Assembly (NCBI GenBank): GCA_902465265.1
Contig: CABQMF010000008.1
Coordinates: 1-64,000 of the forward strand
DNA length: 64,000 nt
Source of the DNA: an uncultured Collinsella sp.
GTDB lineage: Bacteria > Actinomycetota > Coriobacteriia > Coriobacteriales > Coriobacteriaceae
Reading direction: 5' to 3'
The notes beneath the pieces were generated by a model that was given only the letters and a program-made list of their open reading frames with translations, searched no databases and was not told where the DNA came from. Below, in pieces: positions 1 through 8,942 of the stretch. Position 1 is the stretch's first letter, and the number at the start of each line of letters is the position of its first letter. The translations under genes were made by a program, and so were the position numbers.

Positions 1-20
1 TAAACATTAACAATAACGTG

Positions 21-26
21 TATACT
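21..26 (+). promoter_or_regulatory. Putative -10 box of the toxin-antitoxin operon
   Basis: TATACT lies 33 bases before the antitoxin start and is preceded by GTG. It sits inside the small palindrome GTATAC, as expected for an autoregulated toxin-antitoxin promoter. The -35 region would fall at the very edge of the window and cannot be judged. Confidence 0.4.
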
Positions 27-59
27 CAACAGTGAAGATATATGTTGAGAGGAGCCGCT

Positions 60-452
60 ATGGTTACCGTCGCGTTTTCGGAGCTGCGCCAGAACCTTAC
101 GCAGGTGGCCGAAAAGGTTGCCAATGAGGGCGAGGAGGTTGTGGTCTTCAAGCGGAGCAAGCCGTTGTTCAAGATTGTGCCACTCGACTATCAAGGCCCA
201 GTTGCGGTGGAATATGACGCTGCTCAGGAGCGAGGGGGCGCAAAGCCGGCGTGCGGCACGGACAAGCCCAAGCGCGACGTGGGTACGATGTGGCATCCCA
301 AGATCACCTGGAAGGAGATTCGCGAGATGCTCGCGGAGGATGAGGACTATCAGGAGTATCTCGAACTCGTAGCCAAAATGCCCAAGGGAACGCCGCTCGA
401 TACGATGACGGTTGAAGATGAAAAGCGCATCGCGAGGGAGCGTTACCTATGA
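60..452 (+). CDS. Phd/YefM-type antitoxin
   Basis: Predicted antitoxin of a type II pair (130 aa). Residues 1-45 read as a Phd/YefM DNA-binding fold (VTVAFSELRQNL followed by EEVVVFKRSKPLFKIVPL). The acidic C-terminal half should wrap the toxin. I chose the ATG at 60 because GAGAGGAG lies just upstream; an in-frame ATG at 42 has no such site. The last four bases overlap the PIN toxin start, so the two are translationally coupled. By family logic the antitoxin represses its own promoter. Confidence 0.8.
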   Translation: MVTVAFSELRQNLTQVAEKVANEGEEVVVFKRSKPLFKIVPLDYQGPVAVEYDAAQERGGAKPACGTDKPKRDVGTMWHPKITWKEIREMLAEDEDYQEYLELVAKMPKGTPLDTMTVEDEKRIARERYL

Positions 453-871
453 GGGCATTTCTCGATACCAATTTTCTGCTCGATTGCGTGCTTCCGGGTC
501 GGCCGGAGCATGGGGCGGCGCAAACCATCAAGGGGCTTGTTGACGTGGGGCTTATCGAGGGGGTTGTTTCGGCCTGCTCTCTCAAGGACGCGTATTACAT
601 TCTCACTAAACAGGCCGGCGAGGCGCGCGCCCGCGAGGTAGTGCGCGACTGCCTTAAGAGCTACTCGGCAGAGCCTCTCGACCAAGAAGCTTGTTTTACC
701 TCCGCCTATTCCGATGAGCCGGACTTCGAGGACGGCTGTATCCGTGCGATGGCCGAGCGTGCCGGCGTGGACTTTATCATCACGCGCGATCGCGCCGCTT
801 TTGTGCGCTCGACCATCAAGACCTTCTCGCCCGCAGAGTTCATCCGTGTGTTTCCGATCCCGGAGGAGTAA
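449..871 (+). CDS. PIN-domain ribonuclease toxin (VapC-like)
   Basis: A 140-residue PIN-domain protein, the usual size for VapC-type toxins that cleave RNA. Candidate metal-binding acids are Asp6 (FLDTN), Asp95 (DFEDGC) and Asp114 (IITRD). It starts with ATG inside the last codons of the antitoxin. Pairing a Phd-type antitoxin with a PIN toxin is common. The RNA target cannot be read from sequence. Confidence 0.82.
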   Translation: MRAFLDTNFLLDCVLPGRPEHGAAQTIKGLVDVGLIEGVVSACSLKDAYYILTKQAGEARAREVVRDCLKSYSAEPLDQEACFTSAYSDEPDFEDGCIRAMAERAGVDFIITRDRAAFVRSTIKTFSPAEFIRVFPIPEE

Positions 872-964
872 AACCGCCACACCGGGGACTGCCCGCGGCG
901 TGATAGTCCTCCTGTAGCCGACGCTCGTTAGTTGAGCCGCACCTCATAGCTTTCCGAGAGGTTC

Positions 965-1813
965 TTAATCGAGCACAGTAACCGGCACCGTGATCTGCGT
1001 CACGTAGGTCGCGGGGTCGTCGCTGATGATGTCGTCGATAAGGGCGATCTCGCGCGAGGGGCCAGCGGGCGTCAGGTTGTGCTCGCGCATATGGCTGAGC
1101 AGCTGCTCATAGCGCGGGGCTGCTTGCCCGTGCGTGCCGCGAAAGCTAATGGTCAGGCAGCGCGCGGCGGGCCGCACCTCGATATCGCCCAGGTATTCAT
1201 CGGTGTCATCGAGCAGCAGAAAGACTTCGTCGTAGCCGTCAAAGTCGCCGCCGGCCAGGCGCTCGGCGCTAATCCCAACGCCCAAGTTGCCCAGGAAGAC
1301 AAAGGTCTCGTGCTGGCCCTTCTGCAGCTGACGAATCTGCCACTCCAGCGCATAGGCATCGGTAGGGTTGACGCGTTCGCGCAACACGGCGCAGCGGAGC
1401 TCGGGCGCATCGATTGTGCAGATGGTATCGAGCTCGGTGTTCAGGGCATCATGCAGCAGCGCAAGCCGGTTATCGATCTTGCGCGACACACGCTCCAACT
1501 CGCGGCGCTTGCGCTCGATGAGCTCCTGCTGCTGAGTCAGCTGCCGCTGCATAAGGTCCACATCGCGCGTGGTCACAAACTCGCGGATTTGTGCGAGCGG
1601 CAAGTCGAGAACGCGCAGGTGGCTGATGGTGTTGAGGGTTGAGAGCTGCCGCGATCCGTAGTAGCGGTACCCGCTCGCCGGATCGATGTGCGCCGGGTCC
1701 AGCAAGCCCATCTGCTCGTAATGGCGCAATGTGCCCACGCTTAGGTTAAACAGGCGCGCCACCTCGCCAATGCGGAGCAGTCCTTCGGTATGTTCGGTTG
1801 GCGAGTCGGTCAT
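965..1813 (-). CDS. MerR-family regulator with GyrI-like effector domain
   Basis: A 282-residue transcription factor. Residues about 13-80 are a MerR winged helix (IGEVARLFNLSVGTLRHYEQMGLL, then GYRYYGSRQL). Residues 85-120 are a coiled coil for dimerisation. The remainder resembles the GyrI/BmrR effector domain that binds drugs or small hydrophobic molecules. The ATG at 1813 has AAAGGAG upstream. It lies 57 bp downstream of the MATE pump gene on the same strand, so it is probably its local regulator and acts on the 19-bp-spacer promoter at 3258-3288. Confidence 0.88.
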   Translation of the reverse strand: MTDSPTEHTEGLLRIGEVARLFNLSVGTLRHYEQMGLLDPAHIDPASGYRYYGSRQLSTLNTISHLRVLDLPLAQIREFVTTRDVDLMQRQLTQQQELIERKRRELERVSRKIDNRLALLHDALNTELDTICTIDAPELRCAVLRERVNPTDAYALEWQIRQLQKGQHETFVFLGNLGVGISAERLAGGDFDGYDEVFLLLDDTDEYLGDIEVRPAARCLTISFRGTHGQAAPRYEQLLSHMREHNLTPAGPSREIALIDDIISDDPATYVTQITVPVTVLD

Positions 1814-1870
1814 GGGACCGCTCCTTTCGGTAAAAAGCAGGGGGAGGTGCCCCGGGCTCGCGTTGCCCCG

Positions 1871-3217
1871 CTACGCTGCCAACTTGTCAAAAGCCCCGTG
1901 CCGGTTGAGCGCGGTAAACGCGACAACACAGATGGCTGCCGACAGAATCGACCCGCACGGTGAGGCGATGCCCATGGGAAACAGCGTGTCGGAATAGGCA
2001 TTCGACAGCAGCCAGGCGCCGGGCACGCGAATGAGCGCCACGGCCAGCACGTTGTGCGCAAAGCCGATGTAGCTCTTGCCGTATGCAGCGAAAAAGCCGC
2101 TAAAGCAAATGTGGATGCCAGCAAAAATCGCGTCGAAAATGTAGCTGCGCATATAGCCGGTACCGGCTGCGACCACCGCGGCGTCCTTGGCAAAAAAGCC
2201 GATAAACGCCGGCGCCACCAGCCACATCAGCACCGTGATCAGGCAGCCGTACACTACCGAGATGGTCATGGCGTCCTTGAGCACCTGACGTGCGCGGTCG
2301 CCCTTGCCCGCGCCGGCGTTTTGCGCCGTGAGTGCGCTGACGGTGGCGCCCATGGAGCTCGGCACAATGAATAAAAAGCTGATCATCTTCTCGACCAGGC
2401 CCACGGCGGCGGCGTCGACCAGGCCGCGATGGTTGGCGATGACGGTGATAAACATAAACGCCACCTGGATACAGCCGTCCTGCACGGCCACGGGTACGCC
2501 GATCTTAAGAATGCTGCCGAGCACCTCGGGCTGAGGGCGCAGGTCGCTACGCTTAACGTGAATGTTCGTGCGGCGGCTCTTGAGCCACACGAGTGCGAGG
2601 GCAACGCTTGCTGTCTGGGCGGTTACCGTGCCGAGTGCCGCGCCCACGGGTCCGAGCCCCATGTGGCCGATAAACAGAAAGTCGAGCGCGATGTTGATAA
2701 TGCACGCCACGCCGATCACGTACATAGGCGAGCGCGAATCGCCCAGGCCGCGAAAGATGGCCGAGAGGATGTTGTATGCGGCGATAAACGGAATGCCGAC
2801 AAAGCAGATATGCAGGTAGGCGGCGGTGCCATCGACCGCCTCGGGCGGCGTGCCAATGAGCGCCACGATTTGCGGGCATAGTGCAAACAAGATGACGGCC
2901 AGTACCACCGAGACGCCCATAAAGAGCGTGATGGTGTTACCGATGGCGGTCTCGGCGCGGTCGAAGCGGCGTGAGCCCACGGCGTGGCCGACGATGACCG
3001 TCGTTCCCATGGCTAGGCCCACAAGCGTCACGGTAATGATATAGAGCGTCTGCGCGCCATTGCCCACGGCGGTGATGCCGGCGGCGCCGCTGAACTGCCC
3101 CATCATGTACAGGTCGGCCATGCCGTAGAGCATCTGCAAAAAGTACGAGAGCATATAGGGCAGGGCAAAGACGGCGATGGTCTTGAGGACATTGCCGCGA
3201 GTGAGGTCGTGTTCCAT
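1871..3217 (-). CDS. MATE-family multidrug efflux transporter
   Basis: A 448-residue polytopic membrane protein with about 12 hydrophobic segments in two related halves. MATE pumps use sodium or proton gradients to export cationic drugs. The family features are an N-terminal cytosolic start (LTRGNVLKTIAVFALPYMLSY), the GNGAQTLY segment and the GLGDSRSPM loop after helix 4. It is the first gene of a two-gene minus-strand unit with the MerR regulator. Substrate is unknown. Confidence 0.88.
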   Translation of the reverse strand: MEHDLTRGNVLKTIAVFALPYMLSYFLQMLYGMADLYMMGQFSGAAGITAVGNGAQTLYIITVTLVGLAMGTTVIVGHAVGSRRFDRAETAIGNTITLFMGVSVVLAVILFALCPQIVALIGTPPEAVDGTAAYLHICFVGIPFIAAYNILSAIFRGLGDSRSPMYVIGVACIINIALDFLFIGHMGLGPVGAALGTVTAQTASVALALVWLKSRRTNIHVKRSDLRPQPEVLGSILKIGVPVAVQDGCIQVAFMFITVIANHRGLVDAAAVGLVEKMISFLFIVPSSMGATVSALTAQNAGAGKGDRARQVLKDAMTISVVYGCLITVLMWLVAPAFIGFFAKDAAVVAAGTGYMRSYIFDAIFAGIHICFSGFFAAYGKSYIGFAHNVLAVALIRVPGAWLLSNAYSDTLFPMGIASPCGSILSAAICVVAFTALNRHGAFDKLAA

Positions 3218-3257
3218 GGGCGGGGCTTTCTGGCTTGGTTCGTTTAGCTACCAATGT

Positions 3258-3293
3258 AGTGAAAACCCTATAACGATTGTAGAGTCAAGGGTT
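3258..3293 (-). promoter_or_regulatory. MerR-type promoter/operator of the MATE-merR operon
   Basis: On the minus strand a -35 TTGACT (3283-3288) is separated by exactly 19 bp from a -10-like TTCACT (3258-3263). A dyad, AACCCT (3264-3269) with AGGGTT (3288-3293), lies across the spacer. An over-long 19-bp spacer overlaid by a dyad is the hallmark of promoters activated by MerR-family twisting. Confidence 0.6.
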
Positions 3294-3481
3294 ATGTTGA
3301 CGGCGGGGCGAAAAAAGTCACGCGCGTAGGCATGCCTCATTGAACATGGACGGCCGAGCCAGATCGTGTTTGCGCTCGGAAATACCGTTCACCTGCGTCG
3401 TGTCGTACGCATGTCGACCCATTCTTCCCGTGCGGTACTATATTCCCTGAAGAATAAAGGCCAGTGCGAGGGGAGGGCTGC

Positions 3482-4537
3482 GTGGACGGGCGCGTGCAAC
3501 ATGATGGCTTTGGCCGCGATATCAACTACCTGCGCATTGCCGTTACCGACAAGTGCAATTTCCGCTGCATCTATTGCATGCCGGCCGACGGCGTGGCGCC
3601 CCGTGCGCACGACGAGCTACTCGGCGCCGAGGAAATCGCCCGCTTTGTGCGCCTGGCGGCGGGAGAGGGCATTCGCCGCGTGCGCCTGACGGGTGGCGAG
3701 CCGCTGGTAAGCCGCCGTATCATCCCGCTTATTCGCGACATTCGTGCGATTCCGCAGATCGAGGACATCTCGCTCACCACCAATGGTGCCCTGCTTCCCA
3801 AGATGGCGCCGCAGCTCAAAGATGCCGGGCTTAACCGCGTCAACATCTCGCTCGATACGCTCGACCCCTCGCTCTTTGGAAAGATCACGCGCTTGGGTCG
3901 ACTCGAGCAGACCACGTCTGGCATCGACGCGGCGCTGGCTTGGGGCTTTGAGCCCGTTAAGGTCAACTGTGTCGTGGTGCGCCGGCTCAACCAAGATGTG
4001 GCGGCCCTCGCGCGACTGACCGTCGACCGCCCCATTCATCTGCGCTTTATCGAATACATGCCCATCGGCGACGAGCGCACGAGCTCGCATTGCGCTGTGG
4101 ACCCGCATGCGCCCGCGCTCAATCCCGAGCTGTGGGATGCGAGCGATACCGTGCCGAGCGACGAGCTGCGGGCGCGCATCAATGCCGGGGCCGCCGCGGC
4201 GGGTCTGGGCGAGCTCGAGCCGCTCGACATCAACGACGCTCCTGCCGGCGCGGGCCCTGCGCGCTATTGGCACTTTCCGGGCGCGGCGGGAACGGTCGGC
4301 TTTATTAGCGCCATGTCCAATCATTTTTGCGCGAACTGCAACCGTCTGCGCCTGACGGCAGACGGCAACGTGCGCCCGTGCCTGTTTAGCGATGCCGAAT
4401 ATTCGGTGCGCGAGGCGCTGCGCCGTGGTGATGATATGCGGGTACTTTCAATTTGGCGCGATGCCGTGGCCCACAAACCGCAGGAACACGCGATAATTGA
4501 GGGCACGCAACGATTTATGTCCCAAATCGGAGGATGA
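3482..4537 (+). CDS. moaA: GTP 3',8-cyclase MoaA
   Basis: Radical SAM enzyme for the first step of molybdenum cofactor synthesis: it rearranges GTP to 3',8-cyclo-GTP. The N-terminal cluster motif is Cys25, Cys29, Cys32 (CNFRCIYC). GGEPL is the SAM-binding motif. A second 4Fe-4S site near the C-terminus is formed by HFCANCNRLRL and the later RPCLF. The protein ends with the Gly-Gly tail needed for activity. I chose the GTG at 3482, which has GGGGAGGG six bases upstream; a GTG at 3464 is weaker. The moaC-mobB fusion follows closely. Confidence 0.95.
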   Translation: MDGRVQHDGFGRDINYLRIAVTDKCNFRCIYCMPADGVAPRAHDELLGAEEIARFVRLAAGEGIRRVRLTGGEPLVSRRIIPLIRDIRAIPQIEDISLTTNGALLPKMAPQLKDAGLNRVNISLDTLDPSLFGKITRLGRLEQTTSGIDAALAWGFEPVKVNCVVVRRLNQDVAALARLTVDRPIHLRFIEYMPIGDERTSSHCAVDPHAPALNPELWDASDTVPSDELRARINAGAAAAGLGELEPLDINDAPAGAGPARYWHFPGAAGTVGFISAMSNHFCANCNRLRLTADGNVRPCLFSDAEYSVREALRRGDDMRVLSIWRDAVAHKPQEHAIIEGTQRFMSQIGG

Positions 4538-4541
4538 TCAT

Positions 4542-5843
4542 ATGGCCAAGAGCAGGTACGCCGATGCCACCAAGGCCGCTCGCAGGGCCGCGATGTCTGC
4601 CCACAAAGTCACGGCTGCGGCGAATGCTGGCAACGCCGACGGGTCTGCGCAGCCGACTGCCAGCGCTGCCACCGAGCCCGCCCGTGACGCCCGTCGCGAC
4701 GAGCTGACGCACGTGGACGCCAAGGGCGAGGTACGCATGGTCGACGTGTCCGACAAGGCCGAGACTCATCGCATTGCCATCGCCGAGGGCACCATCCTCA
4801 TGCACCCCGAGACGCAAGCCATGGTGCTGCAGGACCGCGCCAAAAAGGGCGACGTGCTTGCCTGCGCACGCGTGGCGGGCATCATGGCCATTAAGCGCAC
4901 GAGCGACATCATTCCCATGTGTCATCCGCTGCTCATTACCAAGAGCAAGTGCGACATTGCGCCCATCGCTCCGGCGGGGACGCCGGCCGAGGACGTGCCC
5001 GAGGGCTGGGCGCCGGCGCGCGCGGGCGGGCAGGTTGGCTTTCACGTACTGGTTACGGCCGGCGTGACGGGCAAGACAGGTATCGAGATGGAGGCGTTGA
5101 CCGGCGCAAGCGCCGCGTGCCTGACCATCTATGACATGTGCAAGGCGGTCGATCGCGGCATGGAGATCGTCGACGTGCGCCTGCTGCACAAGGAGGGCGG
5201 CCGTTCTGGCGTGTGGGATCGTGCAGAGCGTCAGGCCGCTGCTGTTGAGGCCGTGGGAGCCGCGGGCGACGCACCCGCGAGCGCATCCGTCGCCGTCGCG
5301 CCCGCAGTTCCGGCCCCGGCCGTCCCCGCGATCGCGTTTATCGGCTACCAAAATTCGGGCAAGACCACACTCGTCGAGAAGGTTATCGCCGAGCTCACCC
5401 GCCGCGGTCTGCGCGTGGGTTCGCTTAAGCATCACGGGCACCATGGCTTTGATATTGACGTGCCCGCTAAGGACACCTGGCGCCATCACCAGGCCGGATC
5501 CAAGCACGTGGGCCTCATCTGCGCCACGCGCTGGGCGGAGTACGCCGATACGCGCGAGGAGGACGAGATGCCCGCTCGCGAGTTGCTGTCGCGTTACAAC
5601 GATGTCGACGTGGTGATCATCGAGGGCTACAAGACCGAGGGCTTCGACAATATCGTGGTCGCGCGCTCCGGTGTCGACCGTCTGCGCGGCAAGAGCTCGC
5701 TCGACCTGGTCGATGGCCACACGCTGGCCCTTGCCTGCAATGAGGCCTTGGCGCGTCAGGCCTTCGACGCCGGCTTTGCGACCCGAGCCATCAACATCAA
5801 CGACGCCCGAGCCATCTGCGACCTGATCCAAGACCACCTTTAA
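4542..5843 (+). CDS. MoaC-MobB fusion: cPMP synthase joined to MGD GTP-binding protein
   Basis: A 433-residue fusion. Residues about 60-205 match MoaC, which turns cyclo-GTP into cyclic pyranopterin monophosphate (MVDVSDKAETHRIA, IPMCHPL, MEALTGASAACLTIYDMCKA). An Ala/Pro-rich linker (about 215-250) joins MobB, a GTP-binding protein of molybdopterin guanine dinucleotide formation, with Walker A GYQNSGKTT, the LKHHGH segment and IIEGYK. The ATG at 4542 has CGGAGG upstream. It starts 4 bp after moaA. The later genes moaD/E, moeA and mogA are not in the window. Confidence 0.92.
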   Translation: MAKSRYADATKAARRAAMSAHKVTAAANAGNADGSAQPTASAATEPARDARRDELTHVDAKGEVRMVDVSDKAETHRIAIAEGTILMHPETQAMVLQDRAKKGDVLACARVAGIMAIKRTSDIIPMCHPLLITKSKCDIAPIAPAGTPAEDVPEGWAPARAGGQVGFHVLVTAGVTGKTGIEMEALTGASAACLTIYDMCKAVDRGMEIVDVRLLHKEGGRSGVWDRAERQAAAVEAVGAAGDAPASASVAVAPAVPAPAVPAIAFIGYQNSGKTTLVEKVIAELTRRGLRVGSLKHHGHHGFDIDVPAKDTWRHHQAGSKHVGLICATRWAEYADTREEDEMPARELLSRYNDVDVVIIEGYKTEGFDNIVVARSGVDRLRGKSSLDLVDGHTLALACNEALARQAFDAGFATRAININDARAICDLIQDHL

Positions 5844-5901
5844 AGCTTGGGACCGGCTCGCTGCGCTGCCATGGCAGGTTTTATCGGGGCAAACGTCATT
5901 T

Positions 5902-5938
5902 CCACCACAACGGGGCCAGGTTCCTTTGTGGTGGTTTT
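5902..5938 (+). repeat. 3'-end hairpin with conserved GGGNCAGG loop, copy a
   Basis: CCACCACAA pairs with TTGTGGTGG around the loop CGGGGCCAGGTTCC, and a T run follows. It lies 58 bp after the moaC-mobB stop, in the same sense. It could act as a terminator, but its loop is shared with other copies in the window. Confidence 0.75.
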
Positions 5939-6108
5939 TGCTTTGTTAGATGTGTGGGACATGCCTTACAATCTACCAAGTAGTTCATGACGGGCGAAAA
6001 ACGGAGAGAAGGGGCTTGATGCGTCCTTAATGTTTCATGCGGATAGATTGATTTGGCAGACGGTGGCGAATGCCCGCCGTCCGCATTCGTATGAAACAAG
6101 GAGTCTCC

Positions 6109-7395
6109 ATGCTCGCCCCTCTTTTCTCAAAGCCTCAATCATCGCTGTCCGTGCAGGCCAAGCGCCTGGTGGCGATGCGCTTTCTCATCTACACCGGTTT
6201 TCAGACCAGCTACTTTATCGGCGTCATCGGAACGCTCACCTATGCGGACGACGCTTCGGTCGTTGCGACATCGCTGGCAGTCCTCTTTATGAACGTCTTT
6301 GTGATCTTGGGATCCTTTGCGGGCGGTGCGGCGCTCGATGCCTGGGGCCCACGTCGCCATTTCTTGTTGAGCATCGTCGGCACGCTGGCGACGGGTGCGG
6401 CAATCATCGCCTTTGGCAGCGCGACCGGAACAGTCCTTGCCGGCGCGGTACTCCTGGGCTTTGTGATGGGGTTCGCACAGCCCATCGCCACATCCTATCC
6501 AGCCTACCTCACCGACGATCCTGTCGAGCTCAAAGACATCAACTCCGCCATAACCATGTTCTCCAACGTGAGCATTATCGTCGGCCCCACGCTGGGCGGC
6601 TTTGTTGCGGCGGCTGCATCGTCACGCGCGGTGTTCGTGCTCATGATGATCTTTACCGTACTGGCGTTCATTGTCGGCTGGGGCTTTAGACCGCAAGCAG
6701 TTCGTGTCGCCGCGCGTGAAAGTACTCCCGCGGACAGCAGTACAACGGCAATCACTGCCAGCCAAAGCTCCAACCCCAGCACATTCGCCCGCGCCACCTT
6801 CGTGACAAGCATCAAGACAGTCTTCACCAACAGTATCCTCGCCTTGCTGTTCTGCATCATCTTTCTTTCAAACTTTGGCTACGGTGCCTTCGATCCGCTG
6901 GAGTCGTTCTTCTACCGCGATGTCCTGCACGTCGGTGTTGAGTGGATGGGCTGGCTCTCGTCGGCCAGCGGTGTGGGCGCGGTGCTGGGCGCCGTGGTCG
7001 CGCTCCGCTTGCCGCCGCGCTTCGTCAGCCTCAAAACGCTGCTCGTGGCACTCATGTCCGTGGGCGTGGGAAGTCTGATTTATGTGGGGACACCGTACGT
7101 GGGCGTGGCCCTTATCGGCCAGATTGTCCTGGGCGTGGCCTGGGGCGTCGTCAACCCGCTCCACAACACTATCGTGCAAACGACGGCTCCGCTCGAGCAG
7201 CTCGGTCGCGTCAACTCGGTCATGGGCTTTGGCAATATGTTCGCCGGCGTGGCGCCGCTGGCGATTGCCCCGTGGCTGGCGGCGACATTTGGCGTGCAGC
7301 AGACGCTCGTAGGGGCGGGTATGGTCGTGACGGCGGTTCCCGTGGCGTTGCTGCTGTTTGGCCACTGGCATTTTGATTGTGCCGCAAGGCAGTAA
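6109..7395 (+). CDS. Major facilitator superfamily transporter
   Basis: A 428-residue protein with about 12 membrane helices in two halves and a hydrophilic central loop (about 195-225). The first half carries the cytoplasmic motif GGAALDAWGPRR between helices 2 and 3, typical of MFS antiporters, and GPTLGGF in helix 5. I place the start at the ATG at 6109 because AAGGAG lies six bases upstream; the frame is open back to 6070. Single gene, bounded by repeat hairpins on both sides. Substrate unknown. Confidence 0.85.
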   Translation: MLAPLFSKPQSSLSVQAKRLVAMRFLIYTGFQTSYFIGVIGTLTYADDASVVATSLAVLFMNVFVILGSFAGGAALDAWGPRRHFLLSIVGTLATGAAIIAFGSATGTVLAGAVLLGFVMGFAQPIATSYPAYLTDDPVELKDINSAITMFSNVSIIVGPTLGGFVAAAASSRAVFVLMMIFTVLAFIVGWGFRPQAVRVAARESTPADSSTTAITASQSSNPSTFARATFVTSIKTVFTNSILALLFCIIFLSNFGYGAFDPLESFFYRDVLHVGVEWMGWLSSASGVGAVLGAVVALRLPPRFVSLKTLLVALMSVGVGSLIYVGTPYVGVALIGQIVLGVAWGVVNPLHNTIVQTTAPLEQLGRVNSVMGFGNMFAGVAPLAIAPWLAATFGVQQTLVGAGMVVTAVPVALLLFGHWHFDCAARQ

Positions 7396-7396
7396 A

Positions 7397-7457
7397 ACCA
7401 TCACAACATTCGATGAAAATCGCGATTTTGCCGAAAAACGTCGAATGTTGTGATGGT
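7397..7457. repeat. 61-bp inverted repeat, family 2, copy 1
   Basis: Arms of 17 nt (ACCATCACAACATTCGA and its complement) enclose a smaller palindrome, AAAATCGCGATTTT. It begins 2 bp after the MFS stop codon. A second copy with identical arm cores lies at 18484-18543. Confidence 0.85.
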
Positions 7458-7491
7458 TTGCGCCCCGGGCCAGGCCACCCTGCGGGTCTGG

Positions 7492-7526
7492 CCACCACAA
7501 AGGGCCAGGCACCTTTGTGATGGTTT
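7492..7526 (+). repeat. 3'-end hairpin with conserved GGGNCAGG loop, copy b
   Basis: CCACCACAAA and TTTGTGATGG enclose GGGCCAGGCACC, followed by TTTTT. It stands 34 bp after inverted repeat family 2, downstream of the MFS gene and in the same sense. Confidence 0.75.
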
Positions 7527-7617
7527 TTGCGTTGACGGGCCGCGCCCGCGCCTTGGTATACCATGTACGCCGTTCACGAATACGCCCCACACCGCCACAC
7601 AACCCAGAAAGGCCCCC

Positions 7618-8439
7618 ATGGACACCACCTTCAGCCACATCAAAGCCGTGTTCTGCGATATCGACGGCACGCTGCTCACGAGCCAGCACACGGTGTCCCC
7701 GCGCACCGTGGCGGCGATCCACGCCCTGCGCGAGCGCGGCGTGCTCTTTGGCCTGTGCACCGGGCGCGACGTCCAGGCGACCGAGGCCATGTTTGGGCTC
7801 TGGGGTATCGAAGGCCTGGTAGACGTGCTGGTGGGCTGCGGCGGCGCCGAAGTCATCGATCGTGCGCACGGCATCAACGAGCTGAGCTACCCGCTACCGG
7901 GCGAGACCATCGCGCACATCTGCGAGCACATGGCAGGCCTGCCGGCAACGCCCGTTTGCCCTCGGGACGGCGTGCTCTATGTGCCCGAGAGCAATGCATG
8001 CGTCGAGCACCTGTCGCGTGTCGACGGCGTGCCCTACAAGGTGGTCGACTTTGCCGAGTTTTTGCGCGAGCCGCAGACCAAGGTGATGTTTACCATGGCG
8101 CCCGAGGTGATGCCGCAGGTCATCGAACGGGCGTCGACGTTCGCCGACGATACCGTTAAGGCGGCGGCTCTGCAGACCACGCAGCGGCTCTACGAGTTCA
8201 TGGATCCGCGCGTGTCCAAGACGCGCGGCCTTGTGCGCGTGGCGGAGCTCAACGACATGGAGCTCCAGGACATCTGCGTGTTTGGCGATGCCGACAACGA
8301 CACCTGCATGGTGGCCGACGCCGGCGTGGGCGTGGCCATGGCAAATGGTAGCGATGCCACCCGTGCCGCCGCCGATTTTGTAACCGCCAGCAACGACAAA
8401 GACGGCATCGCGATCTTTATCGAGGAGCATCTGCTGTAG
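7618..8439 (+). CDS. HAD-superfamily phosphatase, Cof type
   Basis: A 273-residue cytosolic HAD hydrolase. Motif I is FCDIDGTLL with nucleophile and acid/base aspartates; motif II is the Thr/Gly region GLCTGRD; motif IV is FGDADNDTCMV, binding Mg. The large cap inserted between motifs II and III places it in the Cof/YidA group that dephosphorylates sugar phosphates or flavin precursors. The open frame extends back to 7450, but that segment is repeat DNA; the ATG at 7618 begins the conserved protein. Substrate unknown. Confidence 0.86.
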   Translation: MDTTFSHIKAVFCDIDGTLLTSQHTVSPRTVAAIHALRERGVLFGLCTGRDVQATEAMFGLWGIEGLVDVLVGCGGAEVIDRAHGINELSYPLPGETIAHICEHMAGLPATPVCPRDGVLYVPESNACVEHLSRVDGVPYKVVDFAEFLREPQTKVMFTMAPEVMPQVIERASTFADDTVKAAALQTTQRLYEFMDPRVSKTRGLVRVAELNDMELQDICVFGDADNDTCMVADAGVGVAMANGSDATRAAADFVTASNDKDGIAIFIEEHLL

Positions 8440-8452
8440 CGCCGGGGGAGAA

Positions 8453-8484
8453 CCACCACGAAGGGGCAGGTACCTTTGTGGTGG
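8453..8484 (+). repeat. 3'-end hairpin with conserved GGGNCAGG loop, copy c
   Basis: CCACCACGAA and TTTGTGGTGG enclose GGGGCAGGTACC. It lies 13 bp after the HAD phosphatase stop, in the same sense. No T run follows, so it is not a canonical terminator. Confidence 0.75.
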
Positions 8485-8942
8485 CCTCAGGCGATTTGGG
8501 CGAATTGATACCGAAAATCTGCGCGCAAATTCAAATATGGTTGTCTGAGCATTACGCTTCTAACCGCCGATGGGTTAAAGATATTCTCATCAGTTTGGTA
8601 GGATATTCCTTCCGGTTGATGACCTACTGCTCACGGTCGATTTTCGACCGTGAGCGGGATGTTTGCTATTGAGCAAAAATTTGTGCAAAAAAATCTAATG
8701 CCATTAAAAAATGATGTGCAACTAAATTACCAGTAGAAACAAAAAATAGATAGCGAATAAACGAAGGTAAATCTGAGCAAATGTCAAGAGAATTGAGAAT
8801 CCGCTACAAAAATGTCGGTTTTGTTGCTCAGATGTCTAAACAATCGTTAAAATTTGTACATTAAACGTGCGCAATTACAGATTGCGCAGATACGTTTGAT
8901 AGTGAAAGAGCAAGATCGCAGTCTCTTGGGGAGGAGACATCG
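8485..8942. promoter_or_regulatory. AT-rich leader region of the pilus operon
   Basis: About 460 bp without a convincing gene and far poorer in GC than the surroundings. It holds a perfect 10-bp stem, CTCACGGTCG/CGACCGTGAG, at 8629-8653. It also holds the short palindrome TGCGCAATTACAGATTGCGCA-like dyad at about 8869-8889. A pair of 7-nt inverted words (CTGAGCA, TGCTCAG) lies about 50 bp apart around 8775-8835. The pilus promoter is probably in this stretch; I cannot assign exact -35/-10 boxes. A 64-codon open frame at 8478-8672 has no coding character. Confidence 0.5.

Noticed and set aside
874..903. Another GGGNCAGG-loop hairpin after the PIN toxin
   Set aside because: CCGCCAC and GCGGCG pair imperfectly and the loop is GGGGACTGCCC. 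It may be a decayed copy but is too poor to count.
8478..8672. 64-codon frame before the pilus operon
   Set aside because: AT-rich, begins inside a repeat hairpin, no ribosome site and no family resemblance.
8775..8835. Invertible promoter flanked by CTGAGCA/TGCTCAG
   Set aside because: Seven-base arms are too short to support a claim of site-specific inversion, and no invertase is near.
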